A stretch of 49,320 nucleotides of DNA from NCBI GenBank assembly GCA_026224875.1, contig JAMFRU010000053.1:1-49320 (forward strand), read 5' to 3'. Below the pieces are notes generated by a model that was not told the DNA's origin, searched no databases, and saw nothing but the letters and a program-made list of their open reading frames with translations. Below are positions 1-7,490 of this stretch, in pieces (position 1 is the first letter of the stretch; each line of letters begins with the position of its first letter). Origin of the DNA: Acidocella sp. Lineage in GTDB: Bacteria > Pseudomonadota > Alphaproteobacteria > Acetobacterales > Acetobacteraceae. Position numbers and translations under genes: made by a program.

Positions 1-115
1 GGAAACTTACGAACAGATCGTCGAAGCCTGCAAAACCGCCTGGAACTGGCTCATCGCAGACCCAAACCAAATCAACTCAATCGGAAGCCGAGATTGGATA
101 TGTGTCAATCTTTAG
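1..115 (+). pseudogene. IS630-family transposase, C-terminal fragment
   Basis: Reading from base 2, the window opens inside a reading frame of 37 codons ending in TAG at 113-115. The translation has the hallmark IS630 tail: YEQIVEACKTAWNW, then ADP, then SIGSRDW and a short hydrophobic end. The tail is the DNA-cutting DDE transposase's last segment; the catalytic residues lie outside the window. Just after the stop comes CTGGTATA, which also follows the other IS630 tail at the far end of the window, so the element end and its TA target duplication probably lie around 121-128. Whether the gene is intact upstream cannot be seen. Confidence 0.85.
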
Positions 116-132
116 ATGAACTGGTATAAGCA

Positions 133-239
133 GCGCTTTTTGAAAAAAGCGCGCAAAAACTTTTGGCCCTGTGGGCGTTAGCCATGCCAACGCCCACAGG
201 GCCAAAAGTATTTTGCTTCTTTTTGTGAACAAAAAGAAG
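133..239. repeat. Cluster of three perfect hairpins, possible terminator or dispersed repeat
   Basis: Three palindromes follow each other. The first is GCGCTTTTT (133-141) against AAAAAGCGC (144-152). The second has a perfect 21-bp stem, 159-179 against 189-209, with a 9-nt loop. The third is CTTCTTTTTGT (216-226) against ACAAAAAGAAG (229-239). No open reading frame of note lies here. The array sits between the IS630 remnant and the 3' end of the secreted-protein gene on the reverse strand, so the U-rich hairpins could terminate that transcript. The similar text AAAAAGCACTTCTT near 3785 suggests that part of it is a genome-dispersed element. Confidence 0.6.
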
Positions 240-248
240 TGCTTTTTC

Positions 249-824
249 TTACTGATTCAACAACGCTGCTATTGCCCCGGGCGGCAGGTTAAGCGGGGTC
301 AGTCCAGGCGGTGGCGTAAACAAATCGGCAGGCTGCGGCGCGAACGTCACGGAGAGCGCCGTTACCTCCGCTGCACCCTGTTTATTATGCCCCGCAAAAT
401 GCAGCACCACGCCCGATGGCGTCAGGCAAACGGTCCCCGTGCCGTTCTTGTCCAGCACCAGATATTTCTCGCAATCGAGCCCCGCATAATGCCCCGCACC
501 AAGTGGGGTAAACTGCGCGCCATCGGCATTGTAAATCTGCGACGTCATCGCCGAAAAATCCGGTGCCTGCACCAGCGCGCGCATCGCCGGAATTATCAGC
601 TCAGCTTGGCCTGAGGGCAAATTCCCCAGCACATAATATCCCGCCGTTGCATCAACACGTGCAAGCTGGTTCGCCGCATCATACCGCAGCTCGTAATTCG
701 CAGGCTGGCGGCCAGTGGCGCTCAGCGCATAGGTCACATCCACATCCCGCGTCGGCAAAAACACCGGCGTGGCAAAGGCCGCACCCGGCAGGGCCGCGGC
801 ACATAAAGTCAGCAAAATTCTCAT
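249..824 (-). CDS. Hypothetical secreted protein coupled to aat
   Basis: A 191-residue protein with an N-terminal signal peptide (MRILLTLCAAALPGAAFA, cleavage predicted after AFA). The mature part is mixed alpha/beta without Cys pairs: it contains RDVDVTYAL near residue 27, GYYVLGNLPSGQAELIIP near 62 and YAGLDCEKYLVLD near 115, a pattern seen in periplasmic beta-rich proteins of unknown role (DUF4412-like folds are one possibility). Its ATG overlaps the aat stop as ATGA (821-824), so it is translationally coupled to aat. I do not recognise a family with confidence. The periplasmic location is inferred only from the signal peptide. Confidence 0.75.
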   Translation of the reverse strand: MRILLTLCAAALPGAAFATPVFLPTRDVDVTYALSATGRQPANYELRYDAANQLARVDATAGYYVLGNLPSGQAELIIPAMRALVQAPDFSAMTSQIYNADGAQFTPLGAGHYAGLDCEKYLVLDKNGTGTVCLTPSGVVLHFAGHNKQGAAEVTALSVTFAPQPADLFTPPPGLTPLNLPPGAIAALLNQ

Positions 825-1486
825 GGTGTTTCCTGTCGCATCGCCTCAATCTCGCGCAGCAATACGGCAGCATCAGGGCTAACAATAAACCGCGCCGCCA
901 CCTCTACAGCCTCCGCCAGCATCTCATGATACGCATTGCGCGGCACTTCCGTGGCGCCGAACCGTGTGAGATGCGAGGTAATGAACTGCGTATCCAGCAG
1001 CGTGAAACCGCCCAGCCGCAGCCGCGCCACCAGATGCACCAATGCCACTTTCGAAGCATCGGTCGCCGTCGAAAACATACTCTCGCCAAAAAACGCCCCA
1101 CCGAGCGAGGCCCCATACAGCCCGCCAACGAGCACCCCATCCTCCCAGCTCTCCACACTATGCGCGAAGCCCAGCCGGTACAGCTCCACGAACAGCCGCT
1201 CGATCTCGGGGTTAATCCAGGTCTCCGGCCGCACGTCGCGCGCCGCGGCACAGGCGGCGATGGTTCCGGCGAAATCCGCATTGGCGGTCACGGTAAACCG
1301 CCCGCTGCGCAGCACCTTCACCAGGCTGCGCGGAATATGGAAGCCATGCAGCGGCAGCACGCCGCGCGCCTCGGGGTCCAGCCAATGCAGGGTTTTCGCC
1401 CCCCGCGATTCCGCCATGGGGAATAGGCCCAGCCGGTAGGCGCGAAGCAGCAGATCCGGCGTAAGCTGAAAATTCCGGGCGGACAT
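821..1486 (-). CDS. aat: Leucyl/phenylalanyl-tRNA--protein transferase
   Basis: Aat transfers Leu or Phe from aminoacyl-tRNA to proteins with N-terminal Lys or Arg, making them N-degron substrates for ClpAP; it is cytoplasmic. The 221-residue length is normal. Family signatures visible are LLLRAYRLGLFPMAE near the N-terminus, LHWLDPEARGVLPL, the GLYGASLGGAFFGESMFS core, and LLDTQFITSHLTRFGA. An upstream in-frame start exists at 1546, but the family begins a few residues before the LTPDLLLRAY segment, so ATG at 1484-1486 is preferred. The downstream secreted-protein gene overlaps by 4 bp, so the two form one transcript. Confidence 0.95.
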   Translation of the reverse strand: MSARNFQLTPDLLLRAYRLGLFPMAESRGAKTLHWLDPEARGVLPLHGFHIPRSLVKVLRSGRFTVTANADFAGTIAACAAARDVRPETWINPEIERLFVELYRLGFAHSVESWEDGVLVGGLYGASLGGAFFGESMFSTATDASKVALVHLVARLRLGGFTLLDTQFITSHLTRFGATEVPRNAYHEMLAEAVEVAARFIVSPDAAVLLREIEAMRQETP

Positions 1487-1602
1487 GGTGTAACGCTCGC
1501 ATGTCCCTTGGCGTCTTGCCAAGTGAAACAAAAGCATAGAATTCACTTGGCACTGCCCCGGAGCCCAAGCACACTCAATCAGGCAACGATTTTGGGGGCG
1601 AT

Positions 1603-1935
1603 ATGGCAGACGCGATCAAGCCGCAGGAAACATTCAAACCACAAACGGTGTGGAACTGGCCGCTTTCGGGCGCGGTCTCAGTGCCCATCACCATGCCGGG
1701 CATCACCATCAACCTTGGCGGCTCGGGCAATCCGGCGCAGGAGCAGGACATGCTCGACCATGTCGGCAGCTATGGCCGGCAAATCGGCTGGCTATGCGAC
1801 GCGCTCGAGGCCGTTTTGAAAAAACAGGACAAGAAGCCGCTGACCAAAAAAGATGAGGAGGCGCTTGAAACCTTTGAGCTCATGGCCGCCACGATACGCT
1901 TCCGCAAAACCCTGAACAAAAAGAATCCCTCCTAA
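1603..1935 (+). CDS. Conserved hypothetical protein, 110 aa
   Basis: A small soluble protein. A purine-rich ribosome site, GGGGGCGAT, precedes the ATG at 1603. The N-terminal half has a beta-type stretch (VWNWPLSGAVSVPITMPGITINLGGSGNP). The C-terminal half is charged and helical, rich in Lys and Glu (residues 65-110). There is no signal peptide, metal motif or membrane span. Divergent promoter space of about 115 bp separates it from aat. I do not recognise the family; its good ribosome site and GC-rich codon use like the neighbours support a real gene. Confidence 0.7.
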   Translation: MADAIKPQETFKPQTVWNWPLSGAVSVPITMPGITINLGGSGNPAQEQDMLDHVGSYGRQIGWLCDALEAVLKKQDKKPLTKKDEEALETFELMAATIRFRKTLNKKNPS

Positions 1936-2004
1936 AAGCGCCTCATAAAAAAGTCCCGGACATTGCTGCCCGGGACCAGAGAATGTGGATTTTTTCTTAT
2001 TATT

Positions 2005-2232
2005 TTAGTGAGAAGAAGAGCAGGCCCAACCATGGTTATGGACCAGCCCGTCATCATATCGGTCTTCCGCCTGAGCCGGCGCGGGCATCAGCTTCACGGG
2101 TGTCATTCTACGGCTGGCTTCCACGAGAATGGCGATGGAGGAATACGCGTCAGCCACCACATCGCGCTGGCGCGCGGCATAACCGCCGCCGAAACCGTCG
2201 GGAGAGCAGGTGGGGATGGTGAACTGACGCAT
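2005..2232 (-). CDS. Small hypothetical protein, 75 aa
   Basis: The start at 2232 is chosen because a near-perfect Shine-Dalgarno AAGGAG (2239-2244) sits 6 nt before it; the frame stays open 78 bp further upstream but without a ribosome site. The product begins MRQFTIPTCSPDGFGGGYAA and ends with a His/Ser tail. It has no signal peptide or membrane span. It lies head to head with the fatty acyl regulator at 2386, with about 150 bp between the starts containing repeated TTTAC-type sites, so it may be a target of that regulator. The function is unknown. Confidence 0.6.
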   Translation of the reverse strand: MRQFTIPTCSPDGFGGGYAARQRDVVADAYSSIAILVEASRRMTPVKLMPAPAQAEDRYDDGLVHNHGWACSSSH

Positions 2233-2293
2233 GATAATCTCCTTATGTACTTGAACCACGGCCCGGTGGAGGCGTTGGTACGCAGTTAAAGTA

Positions 2294-2384
2294 TTTACAG
2301 TGTGGGACAAAGTACAGGAGAGACTTGAGGAAAACCCTCGAAACCAGTGCGTGACTTTACTGTAAAATTTTGCTATTTGTAAAT
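2294..2384. promoter_or_regulatory. Divergent control region with TTTAC(A/T)GT sites
   Basis: TTTACAGT at 2294-2301 recurs as TTTACTGT at 2356-2363. The second copy is part of an 11-bp palindrome, TTTACTGTAAA (2356-2366). Another palindrome, ATTTGTAAAT, lies at 2375-2384, directly before the ATG at 2386. The sites are placed for autoregulation of the XRE-type regulator and control of the small gene at 2232. Members of the RamB/ScfR family usually bind AT-rich sites near their own gene. No Shine-Dalgarno is visible before 2386, so the transcript may be leaderless. The binding role is inference. Confidence 0.45.
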
Positions 2385-2385
2385 C

Positions 2386-3780
2386 ATGTCAAAAACCGCC
2401 ATCGGCAAAACCATCCGCCGCCTGCGCATGGAGCAGGGCCACACCCAGCAAGGGTTCGCCCAAAAGCTCGGTATTTCAACATCCTATCTCAACCTCGTCG
2501 AGCATGACCAGCGCAATGTCACCGCCTCGATGCTGTTCAAACTCACAGACCTCCTCAACGTAGACCTCGCCGCCCTCTCCGGCACCCAGGAGCGCGAATT
2601 CGAAGTCCTCCTGCGCGAAGCCTTCTCGGACCCCGCCTTAAGCGGAGATCCCGTCCCCGAGGCCGAGATTAAAAGTCTGGCCGCCACCCCCAGCGCCGCC
2701 CGCGCGGTATTATCTCTGCACAAAGCCCTGGCCGGCGCACGCGAGGAATCCTCAGGCATAACCCTCCCCTCCGGCCGCAAAATCCTGCTGCCAAACGAGG
2801 AAGTACGGGATTTTTTCCACGCCCATGAAAACCACTTCCCCGCACTCGAAGAAGCCGCAGAAAACATCAGCGCCAAGCTGGACGCCGGCTCAGGCTCCAG
2901 CCACGCTCTGGCCGAACGCCTCCGCCGCGAGCACGGCCTGGTGGTCCGCGTCCAAACCCTCCCCGGCAGCTTGCGCGTGTTCGACGCCGCCAACCGCGTG
3001 CTCACCCTCTCAGAAGACCTGCCCCGCGAAAGCCGCGGCTTCCAAATGGCCTTCCAGCTGGCCCTGCTCGAAGCCCGCGCCCCGGTCGAAGCCATCGTCG
3101 AACGCGCCGCCCCCTCCTCGCGCGACGCAGCCGAGCTCCTGCGCATCGGCCTGCTCAACTACATCGCCGGCGCGCTGCTCATGCCCTACGCCACCATGCT
3201 CAGCGCCGCGCGCGAACGCCGCTACGATGTCGATGCCCTCGCCGCCCGCTTCGGCGTCTCCTATGAACAAGCCTGCCACCGCCTCACCACCCTGCAACGC
3301 GCAGGCGCCCGCGGCGTGCCGTTCTTCTTCCTGCGTGTAGACCCCGCCGGCAACGTCTCCAAACGCTTCTCCGCCGCCGGCTTCCCCTTCATGCGCTTCG
3401 GCGGCACCTGCCCGCGCTGGATCGTGCATTCCGCCTTCGGCACCCCCGGCATCATCCGCGTCCAGGTGGCCCAACTCTCAGAGAAAGAAACCTTCCTCTG
3501 CTTCGCCCGCAGCATCACCGGCCGCCCCGCCCGCTGGGGCGAACCCCCGCCGGTACACGTCATCGCCATGGGTTGCGACGTCTCGCACGCCGGCGAACTG
3601 GTCTACGGCGACGGCCTGAATCTGAGTACAGCCGCAGTAGGCATCGGCCTCTCCTGCCGCCTATGCGAGCGCCAAGACTGCCGCTCCCGCGCCTTCCCCC
3701 CCATAGCCCACCGCCTGGCTATAGACCCCGGCAAAACCAGCGCCAGCCCCTACCAGTTCGCAGCTAAGCCAGGATTTTAA
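2386..3780 (+). CDS. Short-chain fatty acyl transcriptional regulator, RamB/ScfR type
   Basis: A 464-residue regulator. Residues 7-62 are an XRE helix-turn-helix (KTIRRLRMEQGHTQQGFAQK followed by LGISTSYLNLVEHDQRN). The middle is an IrrE/DUF955-like domain in which the metallopeptidase HExxH is absent (FQMAFQLALLEA occupies that place), as in RamB relatives. The C-terminal DUF2083 domain ends with a C-x2-C-x4-C cluster at residues 424, 427 and 432 (CRLCERQDC), followed by RAFPP, typical of this family. Relatives control acetate, glyoxylate or propionate genes in response to short-chain acyl-CoA. No isocitrate lyase or methylcitrate genes are nearby, so its targets here are unclear apart from the divergent small gene. 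Confidence 0.88.
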   Translation: MSKTAIGKTIRRLRMEQGHTQQGFAQKLGISTSYLNLVEHDQRNVTASMLFKLTDLLNVDLAALSGTQEREFEVLLREAFSDPALSGDPVPEAEIKSLAATPSAARAVLSLHKALAGAREESSGITLPSGRKILLPNEEVRDFFHAHENHFPALEEAAENISAKLDAGSGSSHALAERLRREHGLVVRVQTLPGSLRVFDAANRVLTLSEDLPRESRGFQMAFQLALLEARAPVEAIVERAAPSSRDAAELLRIGLLNYIAGALLMPYATMLSAARERRYDVDALAARFGVSYEQACHRLTTLQRAGARGVPFFFLRVDPAGNVSKRFSAAGFPFMRFGGTCPRWIVHSAFGTPGIIRVQVAQLSEKETFLCFARSITGRPARWGEPPPVHVIAMGCDVSHAGELVYGDGLNLSTAAVGIGLSCRLCERQDCRSRAFPPIAHRLAIDPGKTSASPYQFAAKPGF

Positions 3781-3796
3781 AGGCAAAAAGCACTTC

Positions 3797-5011
3797 TTAT
3801 TCTTTGTCCCAGGCCTGCGAGCTCATCGCCACATTCCGTCCGCCGCGCTTGGCGGCGTAAAGCTCGCCATCGGCAATCGCGACCAGATCGCGCATGATCG
3901 CCCCGCGATGCGGTGAGATGCAGCCATAGCCCAGGCTCAGCGTCACAATCCCCGCCGGCAACAGCCCGGCATGGTCCAGCCCCAGCTGCTCCACGCCTTC
4001 GCGCACGCGTTCGGCCACGCTGCGCACGGTTTCCGGCGAGGCTTCGGGCAGCAGAATGGCAAATTCCTCGCCGCCGTAACGCGCCAGCACATCCTGCTCG
4101 CGGATCAGCGTGCCAATCCGTGCCGCCACCCGGCGCAGGCAGTCATCCCCGGCCTGATGCCCATAATGGTCGTTATAGAGTTTGAAATGGTCGATATCCG
4201 CCATAATCAACCCGACCGCCCCGCGCTGACTCCAGCCATGCTGCCAGAACATCGCCAGTGTATCGTCAAAACAGCGGCGGTTGGCGATCCCGGTCAGCGG
4301 GTCGGTCAGGGTTTCGCGCACCAGCCCCTGGTTAGCCGCATCCAGCATCCCGCGCATAATCTGGTCGGCCGTATTAAGCAGAAACATCCGCCGGTCGCGC
4401 CATTCCAGCTGCAGGTTAAAACCGATGGCGGCCGCGGCAATGGACACCTCAATCAACGCCAGCGAACCGATCTCGCCCGGCGGCACGACATGCGAGAAGT
4501 ACAGCGAGACGATGAAGATCAGTGGTGCGGCGGATGTATTGATGAGAAATTCGCGCGGCGGCATCCGCACCGCCATGCTGGTACCAAGCAAAATCAGCGG
4601 CGTGGCCCGTATATCCAGCAGTGCGGCGATGGAGGTGGTACGAATACAGATCAACGCGGTGATGATAGCGGGTGCCACGGTCAGCAGCAGCAGCCAGGCC
4701 GCATAATGCCGGCCAATCCGCCCCCGCCGGTCCAGCTCGATGAACAGCAGCACCGCCGGCGTCATCACCCCAAAGCGCAACAGCCCGGAGAGCGAGACGA
4801 TCTCCGGCATGCTGGTGAATTCACCGACCCAGTAAAAATCGAAAATCAGCGTCAGGGTAATCAGCAGGCGCCGGTTGAACAGCCTGCATTGCAGTAGTCG
4901 TTCCGCCGCATATGCGGCCCGCAACGCCGCCGGCATGGCGGGCAGCCAGCCCGGCTCCGCCAAAGCATGGTCGATCAACGGCAGCAAATTCCGGTCTATG
5001 GCGGTTGGCAA
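3797..5011 (-). CDS. Membrane-bound diguanylate cyclase (GGDEF)
   Basis: A 404-residue enzyme making cyclic di-GMP from two GTP. Residues about 50-200 hold roughly six hydrophobic segments, a membrane sensor of no family I recognise. After a linker comes the GGDEF domain: TLTDPLTGIANRRCF near 235, the metal-binding ADIDHFK near 271, and the active-site GGEEF at 313-317. The product-inhibition site RxxD (REQD, 304-307) sits exactly five residues before GGEEF, so feedback inhibition by cyclic di-GMP is predicted. There is no EAL domain. It stands alone between convergent and divergent neighbours, preceded by GGGAATT as a weak ribosome site. Confidence 0.93.
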   Translation of the reverse strand: MPTAIDRNLLPLIDHALAEPGWLPAMPAALRAAYAAERLLQCRLFNRRLLITLTLIFDFYWVGEFTSMPEIVSLSGLLRFGVMTPAVLLFIELDRRGRIGRHYAAWLLLLTVAPAIITALICIRTTSIAALLDIRATPLILLGTSMAVRMPPREFLINTSAAPLIFIVSLYFSHVVPPGEIGSLALIEVSIAAAAIGFNLQLEWRDRRMFLLNTADQIMRGMLDAANQGLVRETLTDPLTGIANRRCFDDTLAMFWQHGWSQRGAVGLIMADIDHFKLYNDHYGHQAGDDCLRRVAARIGTLIREQDVLARYGGEEFAILLPEASPETVRSVAERVREGVEQLGLDHAGLLPAGIVTLSLGYGCISPHRGAIMRDLVAIADGELYAAKRGGRNVAMSSQAWDKE

Positions 5012-5168
5012 GGCATAATTCCCAGAGCGAGCGAAGCGACCGAAAGGCGCCGCCCCAGCTTAAACCAGACCCGTAAACAACCCGTTTCCAAGTCCCGATT
5101 TAGTTGCGTGCATATTTACCAACCACCGCCCTGCCTGGGCTAAACCGCTCCCGCGTACAAACCGCACA
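5012..5168. other. Intergenic region before the cyclase gene
   Basis: This stretch holds the upstream region of the diguanylate cyclase gene. A GC-rich text GAGCGAGCGAAGCGACC near 5025-5045 resembles small palindromic extragenic repeats. No reading frame with a ribosome site is visible. Confidence 0.4.
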
Positions 5169-5204
5169 TAAAAAAACCCGCCGGCACCAAAAGGGCCAGC
5201 GGGT
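5169..5204 (-). terminator. Rho-independent terminator of the candidate sRNA
   Basis: ACCCGC/GCGGGT (5204-5199 with 5181-5176), extended inward by GGC/GCC across one mismatch, is followed on the reverse strand by seven T residues (5176-5170). It would end the candidate small RNA and any read-through from the trxB-lysR unit. Confidence 0.85.
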
Positions 5205-5300
5205 CAAGTCAACAGGGAGGCTTCACGTCTGGGAGACGTCGGGACCGAAGTCCCAATCCAGCTCCTAAGAGCTGGACGATGCCCGGCTCGCACCGGACAT
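5169..5300 (-). ncRNA. Candidate structured small RNA (~131 nt) with its own terminator
   Basis: On the reverse strand the transcript would begin near 5300, six bases after a TATATA box. It can fold into a row of perfect hairpins: TGTCCGG/CCGGGCA with one wobble (5299-5293 with 5286-5280), CCAGCTC/GAGCTGG with a 4-nt loop (5275-5258), GGGAC-TTCG-GTCCC, a UUCG tetraloop (5254-5241), and ACGTC-TCCCA-GACGT (5239-5225). A single-stranded GAAGCCTCCCTGTT follows, then a Rho-independent terminator. The loop TCCCA and the open GCCTCCC are anti-Shine-Dalgarno-like, as in alphaproteobacterial trans-acting RNAs with CCUCC motifs. A short overlapping reading frame has no ribosome site. I cannot assign a known family. 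Confidence 0.7.
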
Positions 5301-5304
5301 GTTG

Positions 5305-5334
5305 TATATAGGACACATTCAGATTTATTTAAGA
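5305..5334 (-). promoter_or_regulatory. Putative sRNA promoter
   Basis: TATATA at 5310-5305 on the reverse strand is a good -10 box. The AT-rich text upstream includes TTAAAT at about 16 bp spacing, a weak -35. The predicted start falls at the foot of the first hairpin of the candidate small RNA. Confidence 0.45.
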
Positions 5335-5430
5335 GCAAAAATCGATTTGCAGTTGATTTTTTTCGTATCCGTGTTTCGCGTTGTTTCAGCAATGCGCCAG
5401 ACCCCAGGGAATCCGCCGCACTCAACGGTT

Positions 5431-6342
5431 CTAGCGGGTCGGCCCGTTACGTTCGGCAATGGAATTTACCAGAAAATCCCGGAAGACCGACACGCGTTTG
5501 CTGTTCCGCAACTCTTCCGGATACACGAAATACATGTCGATGGAGGGTTTCTTCACCTCCGGCAGCACCGCCACCAATCCGGTCTGGTCCTGCACCAGGT
5601 AGTCCGGCACCGTGCCAATCCCAATCCCGGCGCGCACACAGGCCAGCACCGCCTGCAGCGAATTCACCTCGAGCACGCCACGCCGCGGGATGCCGTCCTT
5701 GCGGCCGATCTCCCCCAGCCAGTTCACATCCGGCACCGGTGGCTTGCGGTCGCCGAACAATATGAGCTTGTGGTTGTCGAGGTCTTCCACCGTCTCCGGC
5801 AGGCCATTCGCCTTCGCATAATCGGGCGACGCCCAGATCTGGCTACGGATTTCACCCAGATGCCGCTGCACCAAATCCGGCTGGCGCGGCGGATGCATAC
5901 GGATCGCTACATCGGCCTCGCGCATGGCAAGGTCGAGGTCGGTATCATCCAGCAACAGCGAGACGGTCACGTCCTGATGCTGATGCAAAAAAGTTTTCAA
6001 CCGCGGCGCGAGCCAAGCCACGCCAAAGCTATGGGTGGTGGTCACCTTCAGCCGTCCCGCCGGTTTCTCCTTGCTTTCGGCCAGCAGCGCCTCGGTCATG
6101 GCGAGCTTGGCGAACACATCGCGCACCGTGCGGTTCAGCGCCTCACCCTGTTCGGTAAGGATCAGCCCGCGCGCATGGCGGTGAAACAGCGGCACGGCCA
6201 GAGCTTCCTCAAGTGCAGAGATCTGCCGCGACACAGCCGACTGACTGAGGTTCAGCGTATCCCCCGCATGGGTAAAACTTCCGGCTTCGGCCACGGCGTG
6301 AAATACACGCAGTTTATCCCAATCCATTTTTTGTCCGGTCAT
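5431..6342 (-). CDS. LysR-family transcriptional regulator linked to trxB
   Basis: A 303-residue LysR protein. The winged helix-turn-helix is at residues 7-66 (FHAVAEAGSFTHAGDTLNLS then QSAVSRQISALEE), and the effector-binding domain runs from about 95 to 295 with the typical ADVAIRMHPP and GIGIGTVPDYLV segments. The ATG follows the trxB stop with no gap (TAA then ATG), and the ribosome site GAGGCGG lies in the trxB end, so the two are co-transcribed. This trxB-lysR pairing is common in Rhodospirillales, where the regulator is often annotated without a known ligand. LysR-type self-control would have to act at the trxB promoter. Confidence 0.92.
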   Translation of the reverse strand: MTGQKMDWDKLRVFHAVAEAGSFTHAGDTLNLSQSAVSRQISALEEALAVPLFHRHARGLILTEQGEALNRTVRDVFAKLAMTEALLAESKEKPAGRLKVTTTHSFGVAWLAPRLKTFLHQHQDVTVSLLLDDTDLDLAMREADVAIRMHPPRQPDLVQRHLGEIRSQIWASPDYAKANGLPETVEDLDNHKLILFGDRKPPVPDVNWLGEIGRKDGIPRRGVLEVNSLQAVLACVRAGIGIGTVPDYLVQDQTGLVAVLPEVKKPSIDMYFVYPEELRNSKRVSVFRDFLVNSIAERNGPTR

Positions 6343-7332
6343 TTATGCCGCCTCGCTAACATGCAGGGGTATGTTGCCCAGGAATTTTTCAACTTCTAAC
6401 GCCGCCATGCATCCGGTTCCCGCTGCCGTTACCGCCTGTCGGTAGGTCTTATCCTGCACATCCCCGGCGGCAAACACGCCGGGTATGGAGGTCTCGGTGG
6501 TCCCAGGATTGGTAATAATATAACCCTCGGCATCCAGTTTCACCTGGCCCTGGAATATCGAGGTCGTGGGCGAATGGCCGATGGCGACGAACACGCCATC
6601 CACGGCCAGATCCTGCGTCTCGCCATTTTTCACATTCCGCAGCCGCACGCTGGTCACAACCTCTGGCGTACCGGAGCCGATAATTTCATCCACCGCATGG
6701 TCCCAGATCACCGATATCTTCGGGTTCTCGAACAGCCGCTTCTGCAAAATCCGCTCGGCCCGCAGATGGTCCCGCCTATGGATCAGCGTCACATGGCTGG
6801 CGTGGTGCGTCATATAAATCGCCTCTTCCACCGCCGTATTGCCGCCGCCGATCACGGCCACGCGCTTACCGCGGTAGAAAAACCCATCGCAGGTGGCGCA
6901 GGCGGAAACACCTGCCCCCTGGTACTTTTGCTCGGATTCCAGCCCCAGCCAGCGCGCCTGCGCGCCGGTGGAAATAATCACGGCATCTGCCTCGAACGCC
7001 ACGCCGCCATCGGTCACGGCCTTGAACGGGCGCGCGGAAAAATCCACCTCGGTCGCGATATCATAGAGGATTTCGGTACCGACGTGCTCGGCCTGCTTGG
7101 CCATCTGCTCCATCAGCCACGGCCCCTGGATAGGATCGGCGAATCCCGGATAATTTTCCACATCGGTGGTAATGGTCAGCTGCCCGCCCGGCTGCAGCCC
7201 GGCGAGAAGCACCGGGCTCAAATTCGCGCGCGCGGCATAAATGGCGGCGGTATAGCCCGCCGGCCCGGAACCGATGATCAAAACCCTGGTTTTTTTCACC
7301 GCAGCGCTTACGTCAGAGATTACGTCAGACAT
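6343..7332 (-). CDS. trxB: Thioredoxin-disulfide reductase
   Basis: TrxB passes electrons from NADPH through FAD and a redox disulfide to thioredoxin. The 329-residue protein has the FAD-binding GSGPAG at residues 21-26, the active-site CATC (Cys145 and Cys148), the NADPH-binding GGGNTAVEEA and the C-terminal FAD signature GVFAAGDVQDKTYRQAVTAAG. Length is normal. The start at 7332 has a weak site GAAGAGAC 8 nt upstream; an upstream in-frame ATG at 7347 lacks suitable spacing. It is the first gene of the trxB-lysR unit and is divergent from the metallo-hydrolase at 7491. Confidence 0.96.
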   Translation of the reverse strand: MSDVISDVSAAVKKTRVLIIGSGPAGYTAAIYAARANLSPVLLAGLQPGGQLTITTDVENYPGFADPIQGPWLMEQMAKQAEHVGTEILYDIATEVDFSARPFKAVTDGGVAFEADAVIISTGAQARWLGLESEQKYQGAGVSACATCDGFFYRGKRVAVIGGGNTAVEEAIYMTHHASHVTLIHRRDHLRAERILQKRLFENPKISVIWDHAVDEIIGSGTPEVVTSVRLRNVKNGETQDLAVDGVFVAIGHSPTTSIFQGQVKLDAEGYIITNPGTTETSIPGVFAAGDVQDKTYRQAVTAAGTGCMAALEVEKFLGNIPLHVSEAA

Positions 7333-7490
7333 GGAAAGTCTCTTCATCCTGAATTCTGTACAGTTCTACATATCCGCTGCGATGGAGCCGTTACAAGAGA
7401 GAGTTGCACAAAACGCATGGCACCGGCCCAGGTTTTTTACGTTCCACCACACACCATTCACAATCCGGCACCGTCTCTTATATTGATTTC

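Noticed and set aside
171-1439. Long plus-strand frames opposite aat and the secreted protein
   Set aside because: They are antisense to a clear aat gene, have Arg/Pro-rich translations typical of shadow frames in GC-rich DNA, and lack ribosome sites.
5204-5425. 73-residue reverse-strand frame over the candidate small RNA
   Set aside because: It has no ribosome site, its composition is low-confidence, and the hairpin array explains the sequence better.
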